A stretch of 44,644 bases of DNA from an uncultured bacterium (GTDB lineage: Bacteria; Patescibacteriota; Minisyncoccia; Phycocordibacterales; CAIZLB01). The position numbers and the translations under genes were made by a program. Below are positions 31,961 to 40,021 of the stretch, piece by piece. Each line of letters starts with the position of its first letter. The first letter of the stretch is position 1. The DNA lies in NCBI GenBank assembly GCA_903864515.1, contig CAIPFZ010000027.1, positions 1 to 44,644 on the forward strand, given 5' to 3'. The notes beneath the pieces were generated by a model. That model worked only from the letters and a program-made list of their open reading frames with translations, was not told the origin of the DNA and did not search any database.

Positions 31961-32422
31961 ATGTCTAAAATACAAAAGATGCCATATGCAGAATTTAAGG
32001 ATATTTACAGTAAGGTTCCAAAACTATCAGTTGAAGTCATAGTATTTAAGGAAGGTAAAATACTACTAACAAGAAGAGCTATTACGCCTGGGATTGGAGA
32101 ATGGCACACACCAGGAGGAACTGTTCTAAAGGGAGAAAAATTGAATCAAACAGTCAAGAGGGTTGCAAAGGAAGAACTTGGACTATCTGTTGATATTGTA
32201 AAGTTTTTGGGAATAATTGAATATGATAAATTCATTAATAAATATGAACAAGGAATAAGCCTGGCTTTTCTTGTTTCCCCAAAAGATAAAGGTAAAATTA
32301 CCCTAGATAGACAGTCAGATAAATATGAATATTTTCAAGAACTACCTAAAAATACAATTCGTAAGCAAAGAGACTTCTGCGTTGAAGTTTTAAGCATGAA
32401 AGTGTCAGAGAAGAAAGTTTAA
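31961..32422 (+). CDS. Nudix-family hydrolase
   Basis: 153 aa. Nudix box GTVLKGEKLNQTVKRVAKEE then LGL keeps the first Glu and the EExG end, but the usual R-E reads R-V, so it is slightly degenerate. Flanks such as GIGEWHTPGGTVLKGEK and FLGIIEYD resemble GDP-mannose hydrolase-type members. A near-leaderless start is likely (TTAATA 7 nt before ATG). Confidence 0.8.
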   Translation: MSKIQKMPYAEFKDIYSKVPKLSVEVIVFKEGKILLTRRAITPGIGEWHTPGGTVLKGEKLNQTVKRVAKEELGLSVDIVKFLGIIEYDKFINKYEQGISLAFLVSPKDKGKITLDRQSDKYEYFQELPKNTIRKQRDFCVEVLSMKVSEKKV

Positions 32423-32475
32423 AGATAATTGATTGAAATAATAATCAAACTTTTGTTTTAATTCTATAAAAATAC

Positions 32476-33051
32476 ATGATTTACTTACTCCTTAAGAAAA
32501 TAATAAAAATTACAATATCTTTATTTATCATCATCTTTGCACTGACTGTAATAATTATTGTAACTGACGGCTTAATTGATAATGTAAAGAAAAGCGATGT
32601 AATAGTAATATTAGGAAACAAAGTTGAATTAGATGGATCTCCTTCACCTAGGCTCAAAAGCAGACTTGATAAGGGTCTTGAACTCTATAAAAAGAATCTC
32701 GCACCACTTGTCATAGTAAGTGGTGGAACTGGAGTGGAAGGATACGATGAAGCCTTGACTATGAAAAACTATTTGATTAATCAAGGAATACCTTCAGAAA
32801 ATATAATACAAGACAGCGCCGGCATAGACAGTTTTAATACTGCAAGAAACGCAAAAAAGATAATTAGTGAAATGAAATTATCCTCCGCACTAGTTGTCAG
32901 TAATTATTATCACATATCAAGAACAAGGCTAGCGTTTAACAAACTTGGTGTAGAGAAAGTTTATTCAGCACATGCGGATTATTTTGAGACTAGAGACTTT
33001 TATTCTATCGCAAGAGAAGTTGCTGGATACTATTATCATCTTATCAGATAG
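32476..33051 (+). CDS. DUF218 (YdcF/SanA-like) membrane protein
   Basis: 191 aa. One N-terminal membrane helix (residues ~8-30, IKITISLFIIIFALTVIIIV). DUF218 follows: SDVIVILGNKVELDGSPSPR, RLDKGLELYKKNLAPLVIVS, GGTGVEGYDEA, SFNTARNA and ALVVSNYYHISRTRLAFNKL. SanA/YdcF proteins affect envelope integrity; the biochemical activity is not settled. Confidence 0.86.
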   Translation: MIYLLLKKIIKITISLFIIIFALTVIIIVTDGLIDNVKKSDVIVILGNKVELDGSPSPRLKSRLDKGLELYKKNLAPLVIVSGGTGVEGYDEALTMKNYLINQGIPSENIIQDSAGIDSFNTARNAKKIISEMKLSSALVVSNYYHISRTRLAFNKLGVEKVYSAHADYFETRDFYSIAREVAGYYYHLIR

Positions 33052-33123
33052 TTTTCATTTGAATGATATGAATTATAATATTACCAGGCAGAACACTAAT
33101 TACATGCTCCCGATAAGACATTA

Positions 33124-33639
33124 CTACTCGCACTTAATTTCTTGAAAGAAAATCATCTTAGGTGCCCCTACTCTGTCTGGTGTTAAAACTCCATCCTTAT
33201 CAGACAACAACCAATGCATCTTAACTAAGGTATCATTTTGAAATTTATAGACCTCCAATTCCTTCCCCTTTGAGCCCTCAACAATATAGGAATAAGTAAG
33301 CTCTAAATCTTCACCTTTTATAAATCCGGCTAAGTCACCGGTATACCCATTTGTCATATCAGGTCCATTCTGAGTTCCATTTTTAGATCCCACAACTCCG
33401 CCATCCTTAATATTTAGAACAACCTTCTCTTCCACTCTGTATGGCTCTTTTGCTGTAGCTAACTGTAAACGATGAAAACAATATTTTCCATTTTCTTTTA
33501 CAAACTCCTTAGGTTCAACAACCTTTTTTGCCTCTGTTGTTACCTTCACCCCTGAAGATGAGTCATTTTTGATATATAAAATACTCACAATAACAAGTAT
33601 TGCGATTCCAATCATTATCATTACCCTCTTCATATTCAT
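33124..33639 (-). CDS. Membrane-anchored hypothetical protein
   Basis: 171 aa. N-terminal helix MIMIGIAILVIVSILYI (signal anchor, no lipobox), then an extracytoplasmic domain containing GKYCFHRLQLATAKEPYRVE and a C-terminal IFFQEIKCE; the two Cys could pair. The pattern KYCFHR...ATAKEPYRVEEKVVL with DGGVVGSKNGTQNGPDMTNG recurs in Patescibacteria as uncharacterised proteins, from memory only. Single gene on the minus strand. Confidence 0.6.
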   Translation of the reverse strand: MNMKRVMIMIGIAILVIVSILYIKNDSSSGVKVTTEAKKVVEPKEFVKENGKYCFHRLQLATAKEPYRVEEKVVLNIKDGGVVGSKNGTQNGPDMTNGYTGDLAGFIKGEDLELTYSYIVEGSKGKELEVYKFQNDTLVKMHWLLSDKDGVLTPDRVGAPKMIFFQEIKCE

Positions 33640-33684
33640 ATCTATATCATATCACAAATTTAAGTATTCATTTTGACAGATACT

Positions 33685-33909
33685 CTATTCCTCCATATAT
33701 CTTCGGCTATTTTGTTCAATTAAATTCTTTGCATTATCAGCTTGATTAATCATCTCTCTTCCCTCTTCAATTGTATTTTTCCCATCTTTTTTATCCTTGA
33801 ATAAATCAGATCTCATTATTATAAAAGAAATGATCGCAACACCAATTAAAAGTGACACTAATCCAATGTAGCCATTATTAAATTTATTTTTTCTCAGGTT
33901 TTCCTTCAT
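33685..33909 (-). CDS. Small single-pass membrane protein
   Basis: 74 aa. Basic N-terminus, one helix (GYIGLVSLLIGVAIISFIIM), then a charged coiled-coil-like tail (EEGREMINQADNAKNLIEQN). It overlaps the end of the MazG-like gene by 26 bp in another frame, so translation is probably coupled. Function unknown. Confidence 0.55.
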   Translation of the reverse strand: MKENLRKNKFNNGYIGLVSLLIGVAIISFIIMRSDLFKDKKDGKNTIEEGREMINQADNAKNLIEQNSRRYMEE

Positions 33910-34240
33910 GTTTTTTGTCTTTATATTTAGCTAATATTCTGCCCGATACAAGATTGAACGATTTTGTAACATCCACATCAAGTTGATTAGCAAGTCTACA
34001 TAAACCAAAAAATAAATCACCTATTCCATCTTCAAATGAATCCTTATCTGCCTTTATCACAGATTTCATTTCAGATGAATTCTTGTATCTAAGTAATTTG
34101 GACATTTCAATCAATTCTTCATGAAGGTGATCAAATTTATCAATATTTGGTTCATCGGACCATTTATTGTCTTTAGCAAAACTCCTGACTAAGTCCTGGG
34201 CTTCTGATATCTTTATTATCTTTTTAGATGTTTGTCTCAT
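33884..34240 (-). CDS. MazG-like nucleotide pyrophosphohydrolase
   Basis: 118 aa from ATG 34240 (TATAAT 7 nt upstream, leaderless type; a TTG further up is in frame). HLHEELIEMSKLLRYKN holds the E-x-x-E of the MazG helix, and EDGIGDLFFGLCRLANQLDV holds the second acidic E-x-x-D motif. All-alpha NTP-PPases of this kind hydrolyse non-canonical or surplus nucleotides. Confidence 0.75.
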   Translation of the reverse strand: MRQTSKKIIKISEAQDLVRSFAKDNKWSDEPNIDKFDHLHEELIEMSKLLRYKNSSEMKSVIKADKDSFEDGIGDLFFGLCRLANQLDVDVTKSFNLVSGRILAKYKDKKHEGKPEKK

Positions 34241-34342
34241 ATCATAAATTATAACATATCTGACCAAGTTAAAAACCAGACGTTAAATCGCCCATTGAAT
34301 TAGCCGCGGTATTCAAAAAGTAAAAGTAAAAGTGACTCAACA

Positions 34343-34900
34343 CTAAACTCCAAGTGACCCTAGAGCCTCTAGAACCTCTGGGAACTCAATATAACCATCA
34401 TCGCTAGTTAAATGACCACCCCTATGAATTATCACAAATTTTCCACCCAAATTCTTATGTAAATGTCTACCTGTTTCATTTAATACATATTTATCATTAT
34501 CAGAATGTATCATCACAACCCTATCTGAAATTATTTTCTTGATTTTTATAAAATCAACATCGCTTTGACAAAATCCATCCGGATATGAATAACCAACAGG
34601 TAATGCAAATGAAGCAACGAGAACAATACCACCCACCCTAGTATCCTCTGGTAGACCTTCAAGATATCTAAGTATGCTTATTCCACCAAGGCTGTGTCCA
34701 ACAAAAAAAGTATCTTCATCAACATCCTTAATATTTTCATTGAGATAATCAATCCAAACATTTTGAATTGGATGTTTTGAATCTGGCATGGTCAAGTCCA
34801 ACACTTTAACACCTCGTACCTCCAATTCCGATTTAAGCCAAGGAAACCAATTTGATGTTGGATTGCCGGCCCAACCGTGAACAATAATTACTCTTTTCAT
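34343..34900 (-). CDS. RBBP9/YdeN-family alpha/beta hydrolase
   Basis: 185 aa. VIIVHGWAGNPTSNWFPWL at the start. Nucleophile elbow FFVGHSLGGISILRYLEGL, acid in MIHSDNDKYV, and catalytic His in IIHRGGHLTSDDGYIEFPEV. This is the complete triad and layout of the RBBP9 family of small serine hydrolases. Its start is only 2 bp from the stop of the membrane protein upstream (34903-35169), indicating an operon. Confidence 0.9.
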   Translation of the reverse strand: MKRVIIVHGWAGNPTSNWFPWLKSELEVRGVKVLDLTMPDSKHPIQNVWIDYLNENIKDVDEDTFFVGHSLGGISILRYLEGLPEDTRVGGIVLVASFALPVGYSYPDGFCQSDVDFIKIKKIISDRVVMIHSDNDKYVLNETGRHLHKNLGGKFVIIHRGGHLTSDDGYIEFPEVLEALGSLGV

Positions 34901-34902
34901 AT

Positions 34903-35169
34903 CTACTTAATATTATTTAGATTTTTATACAGAGTACCTGTAAACAAAAGAGCGATAATTCCAATTATCATCAAAAGAGATGGGTATCTTTGAAATACCT
35001 CTATTTTTTCTATCCATATATTAAATCCTCCTAAAATTGCAGCAAAACTGAAAACCGACAAGAAAGAGAATAGTAATGGATAACGTCTCAATACAGGCTG
35101 GGTATATTTACCAGCACCGTCGTTTACTCCTCTAACTATATCTTCAGCTTTTTTAATTGGATCTTTCAT
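34903..35169 (-). CDS. Two-helix membrane protein
   Basis: 88 aa. Amphipathic N-terminus (PIKKAEDIVRGVNDGAGKYT), then helices at residues ~30-50 (PLLFSFLSVFSFAAILGGF) and ~63-80 (LLMIIGIIALLFTGTLY). Recurrent uncharacterised type in Patescibacteria. Middle gene of a minus-strand operon. Confidence 0.65.
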   Translation of the reverse strand: MKDPIKKAEDIVRGVNDGAGKYTQPVLRRYPLLFSFLSVFSFAAILGGFNIWIEKIEVFQRYPSLLMIIGIIALLFTGTLYKNLNNIK

Positions 35170-35212
35170 TAATTATTTGTTTAAATTTTCGCCACTATAT
35201 TATTTTACTAAC

Positions 35213-35380
35213 TTATTGTGGCAAGAATGTACTAATTAGTACACCTATAAAATACGGCCACAGAATTATTGCCAATACCCCTTTCCAAAAAGATAACTTA
35301 AGAAAGCCGATCGTAAAAAGCCAACCTATCATCCAAACACCTCCCAAGAAACTGTTTTGTTCTACTTTTACTATACTCAT
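35213..35380 (-). CDS. Small membrane protein, first gene of operon
   Basis: 55 aa (MSIVKVEQNSFLGGVWMIGW ... STFLPQ). Two hydrophobic helices with aromatic edges (IGWLFTIGFLKLSFW, LAIILWPYFIGVLIS). Support comes from a TATAAT box 8 nt before the ATG and the position 43 bp ahead of two same-strand genes. Function unknown. Confidence 0.55.
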   Translation of the reverse strand: MSIVKVEQNSFLGGVWMIGWLFTIGFLKLSFWKGVLAIILWPYFIGVLISTFLPQ

Positions 35381-35502
35381 GATTTTATATTATAGTTGTT
35401 AATTTATACATTGCACCCAGCAACGTTTTACCCATTATAACAGATTTGAATGGTCATTAAAACAGTTATTCAAAAGATAATTGAATGTGCTACAATATAA
35501 AT

Positions 35503-35913
35503 ATGTCAGACTATATATCAAGAGTTAAAGCCCTTAATCTACCCGAAGATGAATTCTTTGTTTGTGGAAGTGCAATTATGGACGTACTTGGAATACGCAA
35601 AGCAGCGGACATAGATATACTAGTTTCCCCTCGCCTGTATGAAAAACTTGAAAGAGAAGACGGCTGGAAAAAGCACCCCAAATACAATATCCTTCAAGAT
35701 AAAGATAAAATATGTGGAGCAAAAGTTACGCTAGACTTCATGAAAGAGAATTATGCCCTTGAAGACGTCTTGCCTCTCGCTACTTTCATAGAAGGTGTAC
35801 CATTCATGAGTTTAGAAATGTTAATAAATGCAAAAGAACAAATGGGCAGAGATAAGGATTTTGCAGATATTAAGTTGATAGAGGAATATTTGGATAAAAA
35901 TAGGATAAACTAA
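35503..35913 (+). CDS. Nucleotidyltransferase-fold protein
   Basis: 136 aa from ATG 35503 (six extra codons upstream are possible). FFVCGSAIMDVLGIRKAADI continuing DILVS carries the G-S plus D-x-D of the nucleotidyltransferase fold, and ADIKLIEEYL closes the domain. Resembles the stand-alone NTase-like proteins related to aminoglycoside nucleotidyltransferases or antitoxin-type proteins. TACAAT ends 6 nt before the ATG (leaderless type). Confidence 0.68.
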   Translation: MSDYISRVKALNLPEDEFFVCGSAIMDVLGIRKAADIDILVSPRLYEKLEREDGWKKHPKYNILQDKDKICGAKVTLDFMKENYALEDVLPLATFIEGVPFMSLEMLINAKEQMGRDKDFADIKLIEEYLDKNRIN

Positions 35914-35978
35914 TACTTAATGTGTATTTTAATATTCAAAAGAACTACAATTACTAGTAGTTATTGAATGAATTAATT

Positions 35979-36425
35979 CTATATCACCGCCTCCCTTATA
36001 ATACCTATAGTCTTAAGATACAGAAGCGTTGAATCTGATAGATATTTAATATTTTTAATTTCATCAATAGATAGGAATTTCTGCTGTTTATGTTTTTCTG
36101 GCTCATTATTTTTAACCTCTCCTGTGTATTTTAGAACTTTGAACAAATGCAGAAGTACTTCAACATCTACCCCGTCTCTATTATAGGAATAATTATTAGC
36201 TTCAATTTCCTCTGCAGATTCAATAATAATTCCACACTCCTCCAATACTTCCTGCTTTAAGCCGTCCTCTATACTCTGTTGAGGCAAGACCTTCCCCACT
36301 GGAATAGTCCAGAATCCATATTTAACATGCTCTTGCATTAACACCTCCCCCTCTTCATTGGTTATAATAGCAGCAATTCCGTGATGATTAGATATATCCT
36401 CTTGATTGTATTTAACTTTATTCAT
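35979..36425 (-). CDS. Nudix-family protein, divergent box
   Basis: 148 aa. HHGIAAIITNEEGEVLMQEH and YGFWTIPVGKVLPQQSIEDG, then GLKQEVLEECGI. Compared with GX5EX7REUXEEXGU, the first Glu and the Arg are both Gln, while the metal-binding E-E-x-G is kept. Weak or altered hydrolase activity is possible. Confidence 0.75.
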   Translation of the reverse strand: MNKVKYNQEDISNHHGIAAIITNEEGEVLMQEHVKYGFWTIPVGKVLPQQSIEDGLKQEVLEECGIIIESAEEIEANNYSYNRDGVDVEVLLHLFKVLKYTGEVKNNEPEKHKQQKFLSIDEIKNIKYLSDSTLLYLKTIGIIREAVI

Positions 36426-36584
36426 TATCTGTAAATAGTATCATTAATTTCTGAATACAATCAATGTCAAAAAAATGGCAATCTTAAGATGGTCGCCTTT
36501 AGATGGCATTAATTATAACATTTGTGATATCATATATATTGACATACTTAGAGTATTATAATTACTAAATAATATAAAAATAAA

Positions 36585-36794
36585 ATGACATTTAAAATTT
36601 CAAAAAATGAAGGTAACATGGACAGATTAATTCGCGTGCTTATTGCCATAGCACTCGCTCTATTTGCATACTTTTGGCTTGGTGGAATATGGCAGATTGT
36701 ATTCTATATAATTAGTGGTATCAGTCTTTTCACGGCAATAACAGGTTTTTGTACACTGTACAAAATACTTGGAATAAATACATGTAGAATTTAG
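36585..36794 (+). CDS. DUF2892 family membrane protein
   Basis: 69 aa. Typical pattern N-E-G-N-M-D-R-L-I-R-V before two helices, ending TGFCTLYKILGINTC. Its two conserved cysteines suggest contact with thiols or metal; related domains are fused to rhodanese in YgaP. Start codon uncertain (an inner ATG lies at 36618). Confidence 0.8.
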   Translation: MTFKISKNEGNMDRLIRVLIAIALALFAYFWLGGIWQIVFYIISGISLFTAITGFCTLYKILGINTCRI

Positions 36795-36885
36795 TATTTG
36801 TCATATCGTACTAACAGATAGCATGGGGTGAAATTCCTTTTGTTAAAGTATACATCAAAACAGGACGATGAAAGAAAAAGGAGTG

Positions 36886-36957
36886 TTGTGTTGTATTAGA
36901 GGTAGGAAGGCTGAAATCAATTAAATCAATCTTTCTTTATCAATCTATACAACACAA
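36886..36957 (+). promoter_or_regulatory. Structured 5' leader of the 36963 gene
   Basis: An 11-bp perfect stem, TTGTGTTGTAT (36886-36896) with ATACAACACAA (36947-36957), ends 5 nt before the ATG and encloses a weaker GGAAGG/CTTTCT stem. The start region would be close to or within the base of this hairpin, so translation control by RNA folding is plausible. Confidence 0.5.
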
Positions 36958-36962
36958 TCATC

Positions 36963-37346
36963 ATGAAAAATACAACATTAAGAATAGGAATTTTAGCTCT
37001 CATTTTGGGAATAACAGCCATTTCCGTAGAATCAGCCTTTGCATACAAAGGAGATCCTGCTACAAAGGGTCCAAATTATTCAGTGGAGCGCCACACAGCA
37101 ATGTTAAAGGCTTTTGAAAATAAAGACTACACTGCTTGGAAGAATCTTATGCAAAGCAAAGGTAAGGTAACTCAAGTAATTACTGAAGCAAATTTTCCAA
37201 AGTTTGTAGAGGCCCACAATCTTGCATTGCAAGGTAAGACTGTGGAAGCACAAAAGATACGCCAAGAACTTGGACTGGGCTTAAAAAATGGGACAGGTAG
37301 ACATGGAGGCGGCATGGGAATGAATAAAAATCCAAAAAACAAGTAA
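36963..37346 (+). CDS. Small secreted protein, possible metal-stress function
   Basis: 127 aa. Signal peptide with a cleavage-like ESAFA-YKGD site (~residue 27). The mature part (YSVERHTAMLKAFENKDYTA and a second helix pair) resembles short helical periplasmic proteins. The tail GRHGGGMGMNKNPKNK is rich in Gly, His and Met and may bind metal. Placed just before an ECF sigma factor gene. Function inferred only from context. Confidence 0.65.
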   Translation: MKNTTLRIGILALILGITAISVESAFAYKGDPATKGPNYSVERHTAMLKAFENKDYTAWKNLMQSKGKVTQVITEANFPKFVEAHNLALQGKTVEAQKIRQELGLGLKNGTGRHGGGMGMNKNPKNK

Positions 37347-37369
37347 TATTTTCAATTAATACTCCCTGA

Positions 37370-37406
37370 ATCAAACTCCGACATTTGCCGGAGTTTGATG
37401 TATAAT
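37370..37406 (+). promoter_or_regulatory. Promoter of the ECF sigma gene within an 11-bp inverted repeat
   Basis: CCGACA (37378-37383), 17 bp, TATAAT (37401-37406). The inverted repeat ATCAAACTCCG / CGGAGTTTGAT (37370-37380 with 37389-37399) covers the -35 and spacer. No T run follows, so an operator is more likely than a terminator, though in RNA it could weakly terminate the 36963 transcript. Confidence 0.55.
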
Positions 37407-37429
37407 TCCAATATGACATCAATATAGAT

Positions 37430-37972
37430 ATGCAAGAATCTTTAAATTTAACCGATGAAGAGATAGTGGAAAAAATTCGCTTAAACGATAGGGATCTTTA
37501 TGCTGTCATAATTGATAGATATAAGAATAAGCTTTTGAGATATGCTGGTAATTTAGTTCATGATGAAGATAAAGCAAGTCACATTGTCCAAGACTCATTA
37601 GTAAAAGCCTACATAAATCTTAATGGTTTTAATACAAAATATAAATTTTCAAGTTGGATATACAGAATTGTACACAATGAAGCGATAAACATCATAAAGA
37701 AACATAAAAAGGAAATTCCGCTATTAGATGATTTTGATTTTGAAAGCGAGGAAGATATTGCAAAAGACTTTGATAAAAAAGAAATGATAATATATTTAGA
37801 GAAATGTTTGGATTCAATACCACTCATGTATTCTGAACCACTCACTTTATATTATTTAGAAGAAAAATCATATGAAGAAATAAGTGATATTCTGAGAATT
37901 CCAACAGGTACAGTAGCTACAAGAATTAATAGAGCCAAGAAATTAATGAAAAAAACATGTCAAAAGAATTAG
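37430..37972 (+). CDS. RNA polymerase ECF-type sigma factor
   Basis: 180 aa. Region 2: DLYAVIIDRYKNKLLRYAGN, then DEDKASHIVQDSLVKAYINL and YKFSSWIYRIVHNEAINIIK (the -10 recognition helix). Region 4: EPLTLYYLEEKSYEEISDIL and PTGTVATRINRAKKLMKK (-35 recognition HTH). No regions 1 or 3. The next gene starts inside its 3' end (16-bp overlap), the usual position for a membrane anti-sigma factor. Neighbours suggest envelope or metal stress. Confidence 0.9.
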   Translation: MQESLNLTDEEIVEKIRLNDRDLYAVIIDRYKNKLLRYAGNLVHDEDKASHIVQDSLVKAYINLNGFNTKYKFSSWIYRIVHNEAINIIKKHKKEIPLLDDFDFESEEDIAKDFDKKEMIIYLEKCLDSIPLMYSEPLTLYYLEEKSYEEISDILRIPTGTVATRINRAKKLMKKTCQKN

Positions 37973-38478
37973 ATAAAATCAATAAAATTGAAGACAATAT
38001 CATGAATCAAATTCATGATGGTAAAATAAAGATGCGCCCTAAATCATATTTTATATTTGGATCAATACTTACTTTTATAGGACTTGTATCGTCCGTAATA
38101 GCATCAGTCTTCTTATTTGGCTTAATACGATTCTCCATACGATCTCACGGGCCAATGGGTAGTTATAAATTTGAAAAGATGCTATCAAATTTCCCCTGGT
38201 GGGCATTACTACTTGCAATTGTAGGTCTAATAGCTGGTATATGGCTACTTCGTAAATATGACTTTTCATTTAAAGTCAATTTCAAAGCGATTATTGTATT
38301 ATTTATTCTAGCCATAATGATTGGTGGCTGGATAATTGATAGCACAGGACTAAATGATAAGTTAATTCAACGTGGTCCAATGCGAGGCGTTATGAGACAG
38401 TATATGCAGGAGCCTAATTTACAGATGGACAATAATGCAGGCCGAGGCTGGGGTAAAGTAAACAAAGATTCAAATTAG
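37957..38478 (+). CDS. Membrane protein, candidate anti-sigma partner
   Basis: 173 aa. N-terminal cytoplasmic stretch (ELDKINKIEDNIMNQIHDGK), then three membrane helices (~30-55, ~77-93, ~104-122) and a Met/Gln/Gly-rich tail (RGPMRGVMRQYMQEPNLQMD). No classical anti-sigma zinc motif. Translation is coupled to the sigma gene by overlap, which is the main argument for a regulatory link. Confidence 0.6.
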   Translation: MSKELDKINKIEDNIMNQIHDGKIKMRPKSYFIFGSILTFIGLVSSVIASVFLFGLIRFSIRSHGPMGSYKFEKMLSNFPWWALLLAIVGLIAGIWLLRKYDFSFKVNFKAIIVLFILAIMIGGWIIDSTGLNDKLIQRGPMRGVMRQYMQEPNLQMDNNAGRGWGKVNKDSN

Positions 38479-38549
38479 ATATAAGGATATTTACTGTTTT
38501 TATACTTATCACATTACTACATTTGCCTAAAGATGGTAAAATAATATCT

Positions 38550-39152
38550 ATGAACAAAACAATTATAGCAACATTAGTCATTGGGATTCTAGCTGGTGGA
38601 ATTTCAATAAGTATCGCATCAAATTATAATAAGAAAGAATCAGATGTATCTCTGTTGGGTATGCAGACAAGTAGACAAAACAATAGTATCAACAAGGAAA
38701 ACTGTTTAGCTGATGAATGTTTATTAATTAATAATTTAGATTATCCAGTTGGAAAATTGAATGATAATATCAAAAAATCACTAGACAAAGCTATTCAAGA
38801 TGAATATAAAGCCAGATCAACATATGAGGCAGTAATTAAAAAGTTTGGATCTGTTAGACCATTCTCTATGATAATCAGAGCAGAAGAACAGCATATTAAT
38901 TCATTAAAAGCTATTTACGATAAATATGGAGTAGATATCCCAGAAGAGAAGAAACAACAAATTGTCTTACCAGAAACATTAAAAGAAGTGTGCTCAATCG
39001 GAGTTAAAGCAGAAATTGATAATGTAAAACTTTATAAGGAAGAATTATTACAAAATGTTTCTACTCATGAAGATATAGTATTTGTATTTACAAACCTTAT
39101 GAATGCTTCTCAAGATAAGCACCTACCTGCTTTTGAGAGATGTGCTAGATAG
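38550..39152 (+). CDS. DUF2202 ferritin-like domain protein, secreted
   Basis: 200 aa from ATG 38550. N-terminal signal anchor (TIIATLVIGILAGGISISIA). The ferritin-like four-helix part starts SLDKAIQDEYKARSTYEAVI and IIRAEEQHINSLKAIYDKYG; Glu and His in E-Y-K-A and E-E-Q-H are the usual di-metal ligand type. The C-terminal helix pair is KAEIDNVKLYKEELL and ASQDKHLPAFERCA. DUF2202 proteins recur beside metal and redox stress genes. Last gene of the sigma cluster. Confidence 0.85.
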   Translation: MNKTIIATLVIGILAGGISISIASNYNKKESDVSLLGMQTSRQNNSINKENCLADECLLINNLDYPVGKLNDNIKKSLDKAIQDEYKARSTYEAVIKKFGSVRPFSMIIRAEEQHINSLKAIYDKYGVDIPEEKKQQIVLPETLKEVCSIGVKAEIDNVKLYKEELLQNVSTHEDIVFVFTNLMNASQDKHLPAFERCAR

Positions 39153-39199
39153 CTTTTTACTGGGTATAATACACCAAGACTCCGATTAATTACGGGGAC

Positions 39200-39583
39200 T
39201 TACAGTCTTGGAATAATACCTCCATTATAAATTACAAATGAAATTGATAGGATGATTGTCAAAATATTAATCACCACAAAGAGTGTGTATATTTTATGAT
39301 CATACATTTTTGAGTGATCTGTTTTATCAGCCCTCCTAATTAATATGGATGATTTTATAGAAACAAAAATAGCAACAATACAATAAATTGAGAATAATCC
39401 CCAAAATATATTACCCTCATGTGTCATAGAAAAATTAAGGCCGCCTCCTTCAAAAACACCTTCTATCCAAAAATAGTAGAACGATGCTATTACAGCAGAC
39501 CACCACATGGGATTAAAGACCTGAGCTAAAAGAGAGGTTATGGTTATTGTTTTTAATATTAATTTATTGGAATTTTTTTGCAT
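39200..39583 (-). CDS. Four-helix membrane protein, unknown
   Basis: 127 aa with about four hydrophobic segments (e.g. MWWSAVIASFYYFWIEGVF, IFWGLFSIYCIVAIFVSI, LFVVINILTIILSISFVIY). Family not recognised. Convergent with the DUF2202 gene. A small ORF (39598-39759) lies 14 bp upstream on the same strand. Confidence 0.6.
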   Translation of the reverse strand: MQKNSNKLILKTITITSLLAQVFNPMWWSAVIASFYYFWIEGVFEGGGLNFSMTHEGNIFWGLFSIYCIVAIFVSIKSSILIRRADKTDHSKMYDHKIYTLFVVINILTIILSISFVIYNGGIIPRL

Positions 39584-39597
39584 ATTTCTAAGATTAT

Positions 39598-39759
39598 TTA
39601 ATTAGTTATCATATACCTTTTTCTTACAATATAACTTAATATTAGAAATACAGCATCATATTTTTCACCATTACCAGCTAAACTTCTCCAACTCTGAACT
39701 TCTTGATTAAACTCGTATGGAGATGTTTGCATAAAAGCATTATATTCACGACTTTCCAT
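39598..39759 (-). CDS. Small hypothetical protein
   Basis: 53 aa (MESREYNAFMQTSPYEFNQE ... SYIVRKRYMITN), amphipathic helical, no family recognised. TACAAT lies 6 nt before the ATG, the same leaderless arrangement as several genes here, and it abuts the 39200 gene, supporting expression. Confidence 0.45.
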   Translation of the reverse strand: MESREYNAFMQTSPYEFNQEVQSWRSLAGNGEKYDAVFLILSYIVRKRYMITN

Positions 39760-39845
39760 GTGGAGATTGTATCATAATTTAGTGAAAATTAAGAGGACAA
39801 TTTTATTGAATTGATTACATTCAACAATCATGATAATATACAATT

Positions 39846-39947
39846 ATGAAAACAAATAACACATGTCTGAATTCTCAGAGCCTCCTCAAGGGGTGTGTTA
39901 TTGTTGGCTCTATTTCTTTTTGTTCTACTTTTAATTTTGCTGCATAG
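39846..39947 (+). CDS. Short leader ORF ahead of the PheS-like gene
   Basis: 33 codons, ATG to TAG. The C-terminal part SISFCSTFNFAA contains three Phe codons, and the stop lies inside an 8-bp hairpin TTTGCTGC-ATAGC-GCAGCAAA (39936-39956). Phe-rich leader peptides followed by hairpins are the basis of attenuation at bacterial pheS operons, so a similar control is possible. Three Phe in 33 is modest and no T run follows the hairpin; it may be chance. Confidence 0.35.
   Translation: MKTNNTCLNSQSLLKGCVIVGSISFCSTFNFAA
39855..39902 (+). promoter_or_regulatory. Three-way-junction leader RNA element
   Basis: AATAACACA (39855-39863) pairs perfectly with TGTGTTATT (39894-39902). Inside are two hairpins, CTGA-ATTC-TCAG (39867-39878) and CCTC-CTCAA-GGGG (39881-39893), forming a compact three-way junction 120 nt before the PheS-like start. 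A further small hairpin TGTCC-AAAAC-GGACA sits just before the start codon. This looks like a riboswitch-type or attenuator fold; I cannot match it to a named class. Confidence 0.5.
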
Positions 39948-40021
39948 CGCAGCAAATATATTTAATTTTAACCTATATTATTAGACACAATTAATGTCCA
40001 AAACGGACAAGTTTTAAACAT

